33,302 bases of DNA from Verrucomicrobiota bacterium. GTDB lineage: Bacteria > Verrucomicrobiota > Verrucomicrobiia > Opitutales > T3Sed10-336. The stretch is from the NCBI GenBank assembly GCA_003565135.1, contig PXDC01000318.1:1-33302 (forward strand). Reading direction: 5' to 3'. Positions 1-7,984 of the stretch are shown piece after piece. The position numbers were made by a program, and so were the translations under genes. Numbering within the stretch: position 1 is the first letter of the stretch; each line of letters starts with the position of its first letter. Under the pieces are notes generated by a model. The model worked only from the letters and a program-made list of their open reading frames with translations, ran no database searches and was not told where the DNA came from.

Positions 1-2
1 CG

Positions 3-128
3 ATGGCGGATAAGAAATGCCAGGGATGCCACCTCCGGGTTTCGGCGGGGGTGGAAAGTGAAGCCCGGCGGGGAAAAGAGATTGCGGCTTGCGATAACTG
101 CGGGCGCATCTTATATTTCGACAGTTAG
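3..128 (+). CDS. C-terminal end of C4-type zinc-ribbon protein (5' truncated by window)
   Basis: Read directly: ...MADKKCQGCHLRVSAGVESEARRGKEIAACDNCGRILYFDS*; CxxC...CxxC zinc ribbon typical of the DUF164/CdsZ-like C-terminus. Confidence 0.75.
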   Translation: MADKKCQGCHLRVSAGVESEARRGKEIAACDNCGRILYFDS

Positions 129-580
129 TTTTGAGGCCGGGTGCTCGCTTTGTCTTTCGTTTGCGGCGCGGGACCTCCGGTCCCGTTGTTGCTTTGAAAG
201 GATAAAGAGGAAAGTCCGGACACCGAAGGGCAGGACTCCCCGGGAAACCGGGGGCGCTCCGCCGCAAAGGCGGGGCGACGGATAGTGTCGCAGAAAACAG
301 ACCGCCTCCCCGGAGGTTGATTTTTTCAGCTTTCGGGGCGGCAAGGGTGAAAGGGTGGGGTAAGAGCCCACCGCCCCGGGAGTGATCCGCGGGGGTCAGG
401 ATAAACCCAGTCCGGTGCAAGATCAAACAGGGGTACGGCGGCCCGTCGAAAACGCCCCGGGTAGGTCGCATCCCGCTTTCCGCGGGAATTCCGGTTCCAC
501 CGGGATAGATAAATGAGTGCCATCCCCGCTTTTCGTGAGGCGGGCGATACAGAATCCGGCTTACAGGCCTCAAAACTAAC
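124..580 (+). ncRNA. rnpB: RNase P RNA, bacterial type A
   Basis: Conserved blocks GAGGAAAGTCCGGACACC, CAGAAAACAGACCGCC, GGGTAAGAGCCCACCG, GGTGCAAGATCAAACAGGGG, CGGGTAGGTCGC, ATAAATGAGTGCC, ACAGAATCCGGCTTA; closing P1 stem GTTAGTTTTGAGGCC/GGCCTCAAAACTAAC. Confidence 0.96.
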
Positions 581-641
581 TTTTTTTGATTTCTCCCTTG
601 ACGAAAGCGGGGCTTTCGGAGTTTTGTAGCGCTTTTCACTC

Positions 642-902
642 ATGGCGAATACCAAGTCAGCAGTCAAACACGTGCGCAAAACCGAGCGCCGGACCGAGCA
701 TAACCGCGGCATTAAAAGCCGGCTGAAAACGCTGGCGCGGGCGGTGAGGCGTGCCGATGCGGCAGGCAATAAAGAAGAGGCCCAAAAAATGGCCCGCGAG
801 TTTGTTTCCGCTCTTGACAAGGCTGCCAAAAGCCGGATCATTCACCCCAACGTGGCGCGAAGGCACAAGGCCTCATGCTCACACCTGATTTTCGGGGCCT
901 GA
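642..902 (+). CDS. rpsT: 30S ribosomal protein S20
   Basis: MANTKSAVKHVRKTERRTEHNRGIKSRLKT...; short, basic, classical bS20 N-terminus. Confidence 0.96.
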   Translation: MANTKSAVKHVRKTERRTEHNRGIKSRLKTLARAVRRADAAGNKEEAQKMAREFVSALDKAAKSRIIHPNVARRHKASCSHLIFGA

Positions 903-937
903 AGATTTTTTAAAATTTCCTCCTCCCATCCTACTCA

Positions 938-975
938 AACCCTCCGGTGCCTTCGGGCCCGGGGGGTTTTCTTTT
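938..975 (+). terminator. Rho-independent terminator-like hairpin after rpsT
   Basis: AACCCTCCGG (938-947) pairs with CCGGGGGGTT (959-968), followed by a T-rich TTCTTTT tract. Confidence 0.7.
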
Positions 976-976
976 G

Positions 977-1783
977 ATGAGTCAACGGTTTATCAGTTTT
1001 CCGGAAGGCATTCTGCACGAGCGTCCTCTGCGGCTTCCCCTGCTGTTTGATTCGGAGGCGTGTTTCGCCCTGGTGAAACCGGCCGGGATTCCGGCGACGC
1101 GGGATGCCCTGGGGAGCACCGGTGGCGGGGTCACCCTGCTGGACGCCCTGCGACGCGATGCCGAGCTCGGCAAAGGGCAGCTGAAGAGGCTGGGTATCGG
1201 CCCGGTGCACGCGGTGACTTTTCCCGATCCCGAAGTGGCCGGCATCTTCCTTTGTGCCAAATCGGAGGATGCGAAGGCGACGTTGAAGAATGCCATGGGG
1301 GGGAGCGGGTTCGGGTTTGGCTATCGCTTCCTCGCGTCGGGGCGCGTCGAGGAGGACGAGCGTCGGTGCGATCTGCCCCTGACTCATCCGGCCGGGTCGA
1401 AGCGGATGCTGGTGTCCCACACGAACGGGAAACGCACGATCACCCATTTTCGGCGGGAGCGGGTTCTCGGCGCCTATACCCTCTGGGAGGCGGAATCGGC
1501 GTACAATCGCCGTCACCAGGTCCTTTTGCATGCCATGGAGTCCGGGCTTCCGGTGGTGGGAGACCGTTTATACGCTCGATCCAGCCCGCTTTACCTGTCG
1601 CAGTTGAAGCGAAATTACCGGGCCAAGGGCCGGGAGGAGGCGCTTTACGACCACCCGTGCGCGGTGATGACCCGGCTTCGATTTCCGGACCCCGAATCGG
1701 GGCGGAGCATCGAGGTTTGCGCCCCGGAACCGTCCCGGTTTCGCGCCATGCTGGCACAGATCGAGCGCTACGGCAGGGGTTGA
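977..1783 (+). CDS. RluA-family pseudouridine synthase
   Basis: ORF 947..1783; likely ATG at 977 (MSQRFISFPEG...). ACFALVKPAGIPATRD and NRRHQVLLHAMESGLPVVGDRLY motifs typical of RluA-type synthases. Confidence 0.8.
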   Translation: MSQRFISFPEGILHERPLRLPLLFDSEACFALVKPAGIPATRDALGSTGGGVTLLDALRRDAELGKGQLKRLGIGPVHAVTFPDPEVAGIFLCAKSEDAKATLKNAMGGSGFGFGYRFLASGRVEEDERRCDLPLTHPAGSKRMLVSHTNGKRTITHFRRERVLGAYTLWEAESAYNRRHQVLLHAMESGLPVVGDRLYARSSPLYLSQLKRNYRAKGREEALYDHPCAVMTRLRFPDPESGRSIEVCAPEPSRFRAMLAQIERYGRG

Positions 1784-1912
1784 CACTCGCGGCGGGCTGC
1801 GGCTCAGCCGCGTCGGGGAGGGCGGGCGCGGTGTTTTTTTTGGAGAACGTGCTTTACACGCGGTAAGCGAAACGCCACCCTTTTCTTTTTTTCGTGAAAC
1901 GAATCACACGCC

Positions 1913-2008
1913 ATGGGTAACCTGAAGAAGAAACGCCGACTGAAAATTTCGAAGCACAAGCGCCGCAAGCGCTCGAAGTCGAACCGTCACAAAAAGCGCA
2001 ATTGGTAG
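1913..2008 (+). CDS. 31-aa highly basic AURKAIP1/COX24-domain (mS38/bS22-like) protein
   Basis: ATG..TAG read manually: [31 protein letters not shown]. Not in ORF track because of length. Confidence 0.78.
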   Translation: MGNLKKKRRLKISKHKRRKRSKSNRHKKRNW

Positions 2009-2056
2009 TGCGCGGGGCGTCCGGGCGCGCTGCTTGATTCCAGGCGTGTCCTTGTT

Positions 2057-2938
2057 CTAGGGCGTTGCGGGTTCGGTTCCGACCCGCTCGATGGTGTATC
2101 CCCGTTCCTCCAGGAGGGCCAGGATCCCCTTGTCGCCGAAGTAGTGTCCGAGTCCCACGGCGACAAATGCGCCGCCCGCTTCCAGGTGCGGCAGGGCCCG
2201 CTTTGTCATGGTCAGGTTCCGCTCGGTGAATAGCGCCTCGCGAAAGGCTTCGGGGGCGTCCTTCTTCAGCTCCAGCACGAGCCGGTGCATGGCGTCCGCA
2301 TCGCCGGCGGCGTAGTGTTCGATCAGCTTGCGGTAGGACGGGTAATGGTTCTCGGCTTCGTCCAGGGCGTCCTCGATCAATTGCAGGGTGGTCGATTCGT
2401 CGACCCCGCGGAAAACCGCCAGTTGCTCTTCCAGTGTTTCCAGGGCAACGATACGTAGCCCGTTTTCGCGGGCCGTCTGGTAGAGTTTTACGTCCATCAC
2501 TTCGGTGAAATCCTCGCCCGGCGGATGGCCCAGGAGGAAGGGGAGCATTTCAAAGGACACTTTTTCGAGCACGAGGTCCGGAAGGCCGAGCTTTTGGGTC
2601 GTGCGACGGAGGCGACGGTAGAGGTCGTCCGGAAGCCGTTCCCGCAGGCGGGAGTCCTCCCAGTCGAAAGCGGCTGCCAGCATGGCTCCGATGTTCTGTG
2701 GCGAGAGTTCGAGCTCGGGCAGAAAGACATCCGCGTTTGCCACCGCGTTGAGAACGGACGGAGGCAGTTCCCGCACCAGGGGGTGTGAGGAGTGGACCGT
2801 GCCCATCAGGTGACTGATGCGCCCGTCCTTTTCCGCCTCCCACAGGAAGGGATCGGTTCCCGGCAGTTCGGCCCGCGGCAGCAGGTACAGAAGGGAGAGT
2901 AAGATCAGGGCGAACGGCGGACGACGGGATCGGTGCAT
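2057..2938 (-). CDS. TraB/GumN family protein with signal peptide
   Basis: N-terminal hydrophobic signal; DGRISHLMGTVHSSHP...ADVFLPELELS...GGAFVAVGLGHYFGDKGILALLEERGYTIERV, typical of TraB/PrgY/GumN. Confidence 0.85.
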   Translation of the reverse strand: MHRSRRPPFALILLSLLYLLPRAELPGTDPFLWEAEKDGRISHLMGTVHSSHPLVRELPPSVLNAVANADVFLPELELSPQNIGAMLAAAFDWEDSRLRERLPDDLYRRLRRTTQKLGLPDLVLEKVSFEMLPFLLGHPPGEDFTEVMDVKLYQTARENGLRIVALETLEEQLAVFRGVDESTTLQLIEDALDEAENHYPSYRKLIEHYAAGDADAMHRLVLELKKDAPEAFREALFTERNLTMTKRALPHLEAGGAFVAVGLGHYFGDKGILALLEERGYTIERVGTEPATP

Positions 2939-3081
2939 GGGGAAAAGCTTAGATCAAAGGCTTCGTTATGCCCAATCTTTTTGATTTATAATCGCTCTAA
3001 AAAAACTGTAAACTTAGGTTAACGTTGCACTTCCGTATTGCTTCCTAGGGGTTGATGTTTTGTAAAACAAAGTCTCATTTT

Positions 3082-4122
3082 ATGCCGTCTTCGAAACACA
3101 GCGCCTTTTTTGTCGAATTCTCAAATGCCGGCTTTTTCCTGGCCCGTACCTCCGGGTACGGGCTTCCCATGACGGTGGAGGAAATTCACGAGGTTCCGGC
3201 TGAAAGCAAAGGCGGGATTGCACCGGTCCTGGAAAAGGCGGGGAGGCCGTCCCGGAGCGGTGCCTACACCCGTGCGCGGTGCGGCGTATATCCGCAAAAC
3301 CGCGTGCTGGGAAAGATCACGGTGGACGAGCCGCGCAAGGCCAGGGATCCCCGCTACCTCGAGGAGCGTGTGCGGGCCGAGTTCAATATCGACCCGGCCG
3401 CCTACAGTCTCGCCGTGCTCAATCCCGCTTCCGGGGTTCCCGCCGATGTGGGCAGCCTGATGGAGAAGGAGTTCTTTCTGTGCGGCGCACCGACCGACGA
3501 GTTTGGCGCCCTCCAGCGGGACCTCCTCAATCACGGCATTTTTCCCGACCGCCTCGAGCTGGGCAGCGTCGCCAGCCTCGGAGCGCTGGTTGACTACCAT
3601 CGTTTCGCCCGGGTCGAACACCCCACGCTGGTGCTCGAGATCGGGATGACCGACACGCGCGTCATTATTATCAAGGCCGGTGCCGTCGACTCGGCGCAGG
3701 TGATTCCCCAGGGGTTGCGTTCGATGATTGCCGTGGTTCAGCGGGAACTCGGACTCAAAGATGAGGCCGCGGCCCAGCGCCTGTTTTATTCCGAATCGTT
3801 CGATTTCAAGGAAATGGGTCCCAAGCTGGTCGATCGCCTCCTGCGTGAGTTGCAGTCATCGATCGGGTTTTACGAAGTTCAGACCGGATTGTCCGTTGGA
3901 CAGGTTCTGTGCATCAGGGCCCCGGAACAGCTTTCCTGGCTGAACAAAACCTTTGCCAAAAATTTAAACGTCGACCCCTTCAGTATCAATTTTCCGGAAT
4001 GGCTCGAGCAGAACGGCATTCAGTTGGGGCCGGAGATAAAAGCCGAAACCATACCCGTACGTTGGCTCGGCCTTTTCGGTCTCATGGCGGATACAAAACT
4101 TCCCGAGGATGAAACGAAGTAA
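3082..4122 (+). CDS. PilM-like actin-fold pilus/secretion assembly protein
   Basis: ORF 3052..4122, preferred ATG 3082 (MPSSKHSAFF). Position immediately upstream of PilN/PilO-like genes and a secretin; TLVLEIGMTDTRVIIIKAGAV resembles an actin-fold phosphate-binding segment. Confidence 0.6.
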   Translation: MPSSKHSAFFVEFSNAGFFLARTSGYGLPMTVEEIHEVPAESKGGIAPVLEKAGRPSRSGAYTRARCGVYPQNRVLGKITVDEPRKARDPRYLEERVRAEFNIDPAAYSLAVLNPASGVPADVGSLMEKEFFLCGAPTDEFGALQRDLLNHGIFPDRLELGSVASLGALVDYHRFARVEHPTLVLEIGMTDTRVIIIKAGAVDSAQVIPQGLRSMIAVVQRELGLKDEAAAQRLFYSESFDFKEMGPKLVDRLLRELQSSIGFYEVQTGLSVGQVLCIRAPEQLSWLNKTFAKNLNVDPFSINFPEWLEQNGIQLGPEIKAETIPVRWLGLFGLMADTKLPEDETK

Positions 4123-4726
4123 ACGAGATTCCAAACATTCGTCGTCCTGGCACCCCGACTTCCGGGATCCGGCGATGTTGCCGGACGTCAAGGTGGTGCG
4201 CACGTCATTCTTTGTGAATGGCTGTGCGCTCGTGGTGACCTGCGCGCTTCTCATATTCTTCGTTTACCGGGAGTACGAAATTGCCAGTGTCAAGGATCAG
4301 GTGGCGTCCTGGGAGGAGAGGATTGCCGAGCGGGGGCCGCAGAGTGAAGAGGTGTTGGAACTGGGTCGCGAATTCGCCGCCGAGAAGACCAAAGTCGACG
4401 AGTTGCTCGGGTTCGTGGCGGCACCTGTTTCCCCTTCCGAGTTCCTGGCCGCGGTTGCCCGCACGGTTCCGGATCGGGTGGTGATCACCCGTTTGAGTCG
4501 TCGCGATGTGGAGCAGGGACCGAGGGTGGCCCTGTCCGGTCGGGTGCAGGGTATTTCGGAGGAGGCTACGGATATCCTTTCCGCTTACGAGCGGCTGTTT
4601 ACGGAAGACGATTATTTTTCCCGTATCGTCGGTGACGTCGATGTTACGTCGGTTACGCGTAATCCGGAAACGGATACGCTATCGTTTAATTTTGTTCTCC
4701 ACCTGGAGGCCGATAACGAGGAGTAG
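4109..4726 (+). CDS. PilN-like single-pass membrane protein
   Basis: One TM helix (FFVNGCALVVTCALLIFFVY) followed by coiled coil and PilN-like domain; overlaps preceding ORF by 14 bp. Confidence 0.6.
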   Translation: MKRSKRDSKHSSSWHPDFRDPAMLPDVKVVRTSFFVNGCALVVTCALLIFFVYREYEIASVKDQVASWEERIAERGPQSEEVLELGREFAAEKTKVDELLGFVAAPVSPSEFLAAVARTVPDRVVITRLSRRDVEQGPRVALSGRVQGISEEATDILSAYERLFTEDDYFSRIVGDVDVTSVTRNPETDTLSFNFVLHLEADNEE

Positions 4727-4734
4727 GAGAGGCT

Positions 4735-5283
4735 GTGATGAATGCGAGTGTCCTGATTGATAAAGCCAAGGAGCGTCCGATCGTTTTTGTTTGTGCGGTC
4801 CTCAGCTTGATCCTTGTGGTTGCTGTCTTTGTTCGTTCCGGCGAGCTTTCGGATGCGAGGACGTCGCTCGAGAGCGCTTCGCGGGAAGGAACGCGCATCA
4901 ATGATAACATCAAAAATTCGTTAAACATCGGCGAGCATCTTGACTCTATTCGGGCGATTACGCATGATGTCGACGATCGCCTGGTTCGTCCGTCCGAACT
5001 GGCCCGCAATCTTCAATATTTTTACCGGCTGGAGGATGAGACAGGTGTGCGGATAGCGTCTTTGGATCAACGGGCGGCAGCGGGAGGAGATTCGGTGTAT
5101 TTGAGAGTTCCATACGAAATGGCGGTTGAGGGGGATTTTGTGAATCTGGTTACATTTATTCACGCGGTAGAGAATGGAAGGCATTTTGCCCGGATCAGGA
5201 ATTTCGAAATAATCCGTGCGCGCCAAACTGAATCCACTCTTCTGAGTATGGCGATTAATCTCGAACTGCTGGGGCGGCCATGA
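4735..5283 (+). CDS. PilO-like single-pass membrane protein
   Basis: N-terminal TM, coiled coil, and VYLRVPYEMAVEGDFVNLVTFIHAVENGRHFARI, a PilO-like signature. Confidence 0.65.
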   Translation: MMNASVLIDKAKERPIVFVCAVLSLILVVAVFVRSGELSDARTSLESASREGTRINDNIKNSLNIGEHLDSIRAITHDVDDRLVRPSELARNLQYFYRLEDETGVRIASLDQRAAAGGDSVYLRVPYEMAVEGDFVNLVTFIHAVENGRHFARIRNFEIIRARQTESTLLSMAINLELLGRP

Positions 5284-5708
5284 AATCAATCCGGGTAATC
5301 TGTGTTGTAACGGTCGCGCTCACGGGCTCCGTCGGGGGCCTCGGCCAGGTGGCGCCGCCCGAAACGCGGGAGGCCGTCCTGGAGGGAGTCCGGGCGGTCG
5401 TGGAGGCGGAGGTAACGTCGATCGACGCCCTTCTCGAAGGTGTGGTGGCCCATCCGTTTCATGCGCGTATGGACGCGGTGGCGGGAACCTCGACCGGGTT
5501 GGCCAGGATTGCGGAAAGACTTTCTCCGGACGGTACTATGCAGATGGGAGGCAGACGTTTTCTGCTTTTCGATGGCCGGCGCCTCGGCGCGGGTGAGTAT
5601 CTGTCGGTTGAATACGAAGGGCGAACGTATGAGGTGCAGGTGGTGGAGATTACAGCTTCCTCCTACACGTTGAGAATGAATGATGAGGAAATTGAAAGAA
5701 ACCTTTAA
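5280..5708 (+). CDS. Small secreted protein in secretin locus (positional PilP equivalent)
   Basis: N-terminal signal peptide; 4-bp overlap with PilO-like gene; followed by secretin. Confidence 0.55.
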   Translation: MKSIRVICVVTVALTGSVGGLGQVAPPETREAVLEGVRAVVEAEVTSIDALLEGVVAHPFHARMDAVAGTSTGLARIAERLSPDGTMQMGGRRFLLFDGRRLGAGEYLSVEYEGRTYEVQVVEITASSYTLRMNDEEIERNL

Positions 5709-5718
5709 CTCAAGAAAG

Positions 5719-7971
5719 ATGAAAAAAATGAACCCCAGACAACTGGTACTGTGTTTGCTGGCCGGCGCGATGCTGTCGCAGCCTGTTTCGGCGGAGGAGG
5801 CATCGTCTGCCGAGTCCGCCTCCATTGAGGCATTGTTGGAACACTTGGCGGATGAGCGCGACGATGTGACGCGCTTCGATCCCGTCGTTGAGGCGGTGGC
5901 CGGGGAGCCGGAGAGGGCGGCGGAGCTGGCCGCGGCTCTGTGCCGGGAATATCCCGCATTGGCCGGTGCGATTGTCCGCAGCATTGTGGCCGGACTGCCG
6001 GACGGTGATAATGTGTCCGACATCGTGCGGGCGGCGGTCAAAGCGGCGCCGGAATCCATGCAGGATATTGTCGCCGCCGCGACCGCGGAGGCACCCGGAC
6101 AGGAGGATGTTGTCTCGGCGGCGGCGGGCGAAGCCCTGCGGGAGCTTGCCGATGACGAGCTCCGCGTCGAAGAAGACGAGGAGACGGATGCTCCGGCGGT
6201 CTTAGGGGACGATGAGTACGCCGAGATCGAAGATGAAGAGTTGGAAACCATCTCGGTCGATTTTCCCGATACGAATATCCGCACCATCCTTCGAAGCGTG
6301 GCGGATCTTTACGAACTCAACCTGGTGATACCGGAGGAACTGACGGGTCAGGCTTCGGTTCAGTTGCGGGATGTGACCTGGCGGCAGGTGTTCGATATCG
6401 TGTTGTCACCGATCGGGTACACGTACGTTGAAGAAGAGGGGATCATTCAGGTGGTCAGGGATGACTTCGTCGACCTGGGGGTTCCGGACGAACAGGTGAC
6501 CATGCACGACGATGGTACGATGACGGTGAACTTCGACAATGTACCCATCGCGGATATCGTTACGCGGGTATCGTCGGCGGCGGACATTAATGTGGTCATT
6601 CCGCAGGATTTCATGACGATGGGGGCTGAGGCGACCGCCACCATCCGGTTGCGCAACGTGGGCTGGCAGCAGGTCTTCGACGTTTCGCTTTCGCAGGTGG
6701 GATACGGCTACATCGACCGGGATGACATTATCCGGATCGAAACCCTGGACCGGATTCAAGCGGTACCGCCGGCCACCCGGGTCATTCAGGTTAAGTTTCC
6801 CCCGGCTTCGGCTATTGCCGAGCTCGTCAGTAACCTTTCCGGGGTGCAGCAGGTCCAGGTCGACAGTGGAACGAACGTCCTGATCGTGACCGCGGAAGAA
6901 GGGAAGATGCGCGAGGTGCAGAGCCTGGTCGACCGGCTGGACCAGCCCGCCCAGCAGGTTCTCATCGAAGCGATGTTCATCGAGGTGTCGGGGACCGACG
7001 CCCGCGACCTCGGGGTCAAATGGCAATCGCTCGCCGATGGCATGGAGGTGTCGGCCGGCCCGGCGACCCATCGGTGGGAACGCATGCGCGGTCAGGCGGA
7101 TCCGGGTTTCAGCGACCTGATGGAATCGGTGGGCACCGCCCGCCATTCCGAGGCGATTTTCAACGCCTCCGAGTTCAATGCGATTCTGACGGCGCTGCAG
7201 CGCGAGACGGACGCCCGGCTGACGGCCAGTCCGACGGTGGTGACCATGAACGCGGAGGAAGCGGAGATCCAGGTGATCGACCACCTCTACCGTGACGGTG
7301 CCATCAACGTCTTCGGCACCGGGCAGCCGGGAGATCCGGTACGGGAATCCTTCGAGGAGCCGATCCTGCTGGAACCGCTTCCCGGTATTATGCTCGCGGT
7401 CACGCCCACGATCAGTGGCGGCGACTTGATAAATCTCAGGGCCCGCCCGGAAATCAACAATGTGGTGGGTACACAAACGCTGGGGCAGGGTCAGGTTATC
7501 CCCACCATCCGGCAGCGCACCGTGACCTCGAACGTGATGGTCAAAAGCGGACAGACGCTGGCCATGAGCGGTCTGGCGGACGAGGATTCGGTGACCGTTG
7601 AAAGCAAGGTGCCGCTGCTCGGGGACATTCCGGTGGTCGGACGCCTGTTCCGGAGCGATTCGCGCGACAGCCTGAGGAAGGACCAGATTATCTTTATCAC
7701 GGCGACCATTACCGATCCCGACCGGCACAATTACACCGATTTCATCGACGAACGCCGGATGATGGAAATGGATCTGTCGCACCGCGAGATCCAGGGATCG
7801 CAATACCAGCGGACGGCCGAGGAAGAGCAGTATCTCGAGGAGCTGTCTCGCTGGCGCAGTGAACAGCAGAGGGAGCAGATCCGCCAGATGATGGAGGACC
7901 TGGAGCAGGACGATCCGGAGGGAACCCGGGAGAGCCGTGGAGCCCGCACCGGTCCCCGTCAACGCAGGTAA
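5719..7971 (+). CDS. Secretin (PilQ/GspD superfamily) with N-terminal helical repeat module and two STN-like domains
   Basis: ORF 5680..7971, likely ATG 5719. QVLIEAMFIEVSGTDARDLGVKW, VTPTISGGDLINLRARPEIN, VMVKSGQTLAMSGLADEDSVTVESKVPLLGDIPVVGRLFRSDS, diagnostic of the secretin domain. Confidence 0.92.
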   Translation: MKKMNPRQLVLCLLAGAMLSQPVSAEEASSAESASIEALLEHLADERDDVTRFDPVVEAVAGEPERAAELAAALCREYPALAGAIVRSIVAGLPDGDNVSDIVRAAVKAAPESMQDIVAAATAEAPGQEDVVSAAAGEALRELADDELRVEEDEETDAPAVLGDDEYAEIEDEELETISVDFPDTNIRTILRSVADLYELNLVIPEELTGQASVQLRDVTWRQVFDIVLSPIGYTYVEEEGIIQVVRDDFVDLGVPDEQVTMHDDGTMTVNFDNVPIADIVTRVSSAADINVVIPQDFMTMGAEATATIRLRNVGWQQVFDVSLSQVGYGYIDRDDIIRIETLDRIQAVPPATRVIQVKFPPASAIAELVSNLSGVQQVQVDSGTNVLIVTAEEGKMREVQSLVDRLDQPAQQVLIEAMFIEVSGTDARDLGVKWQSLADGMEVSAGPATHRWERMRGQADPGFSDLMESVGTARHSEAIFNASEFNAILTALQRETDARLTASPTVVTMNAEEAEIQVIDHLYRDGAINVFGTGQPGDPVRESFEEPILLEPLPGIMLAVTPTISGGDLINLRARPEINNVVGTQTLGQGQVIPTIRQRTVTSNVMVKSGQTLAMSGLADEDSVTVESKVPLLGDIPVVGRLFRSDSRDSLRKDQIIFITATITDPDRHNYTDFIDERRMMEMDLSHREIQGSQYQRTAEEEQYLEELSRWRSEQQREQIRQMMEDLEQDDPEGTRESRGARTGPRQRR

Positions 7972-7984
7972 CAGGAGGAGGACC

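Noticed and set aside
1060-1866. 268-aa plus-strand ORF overlapping the pseudouridine synthase
   Set aside because: Out-of-frame shadow of the RluA-like gene with Arg/Gly-rich random composition.
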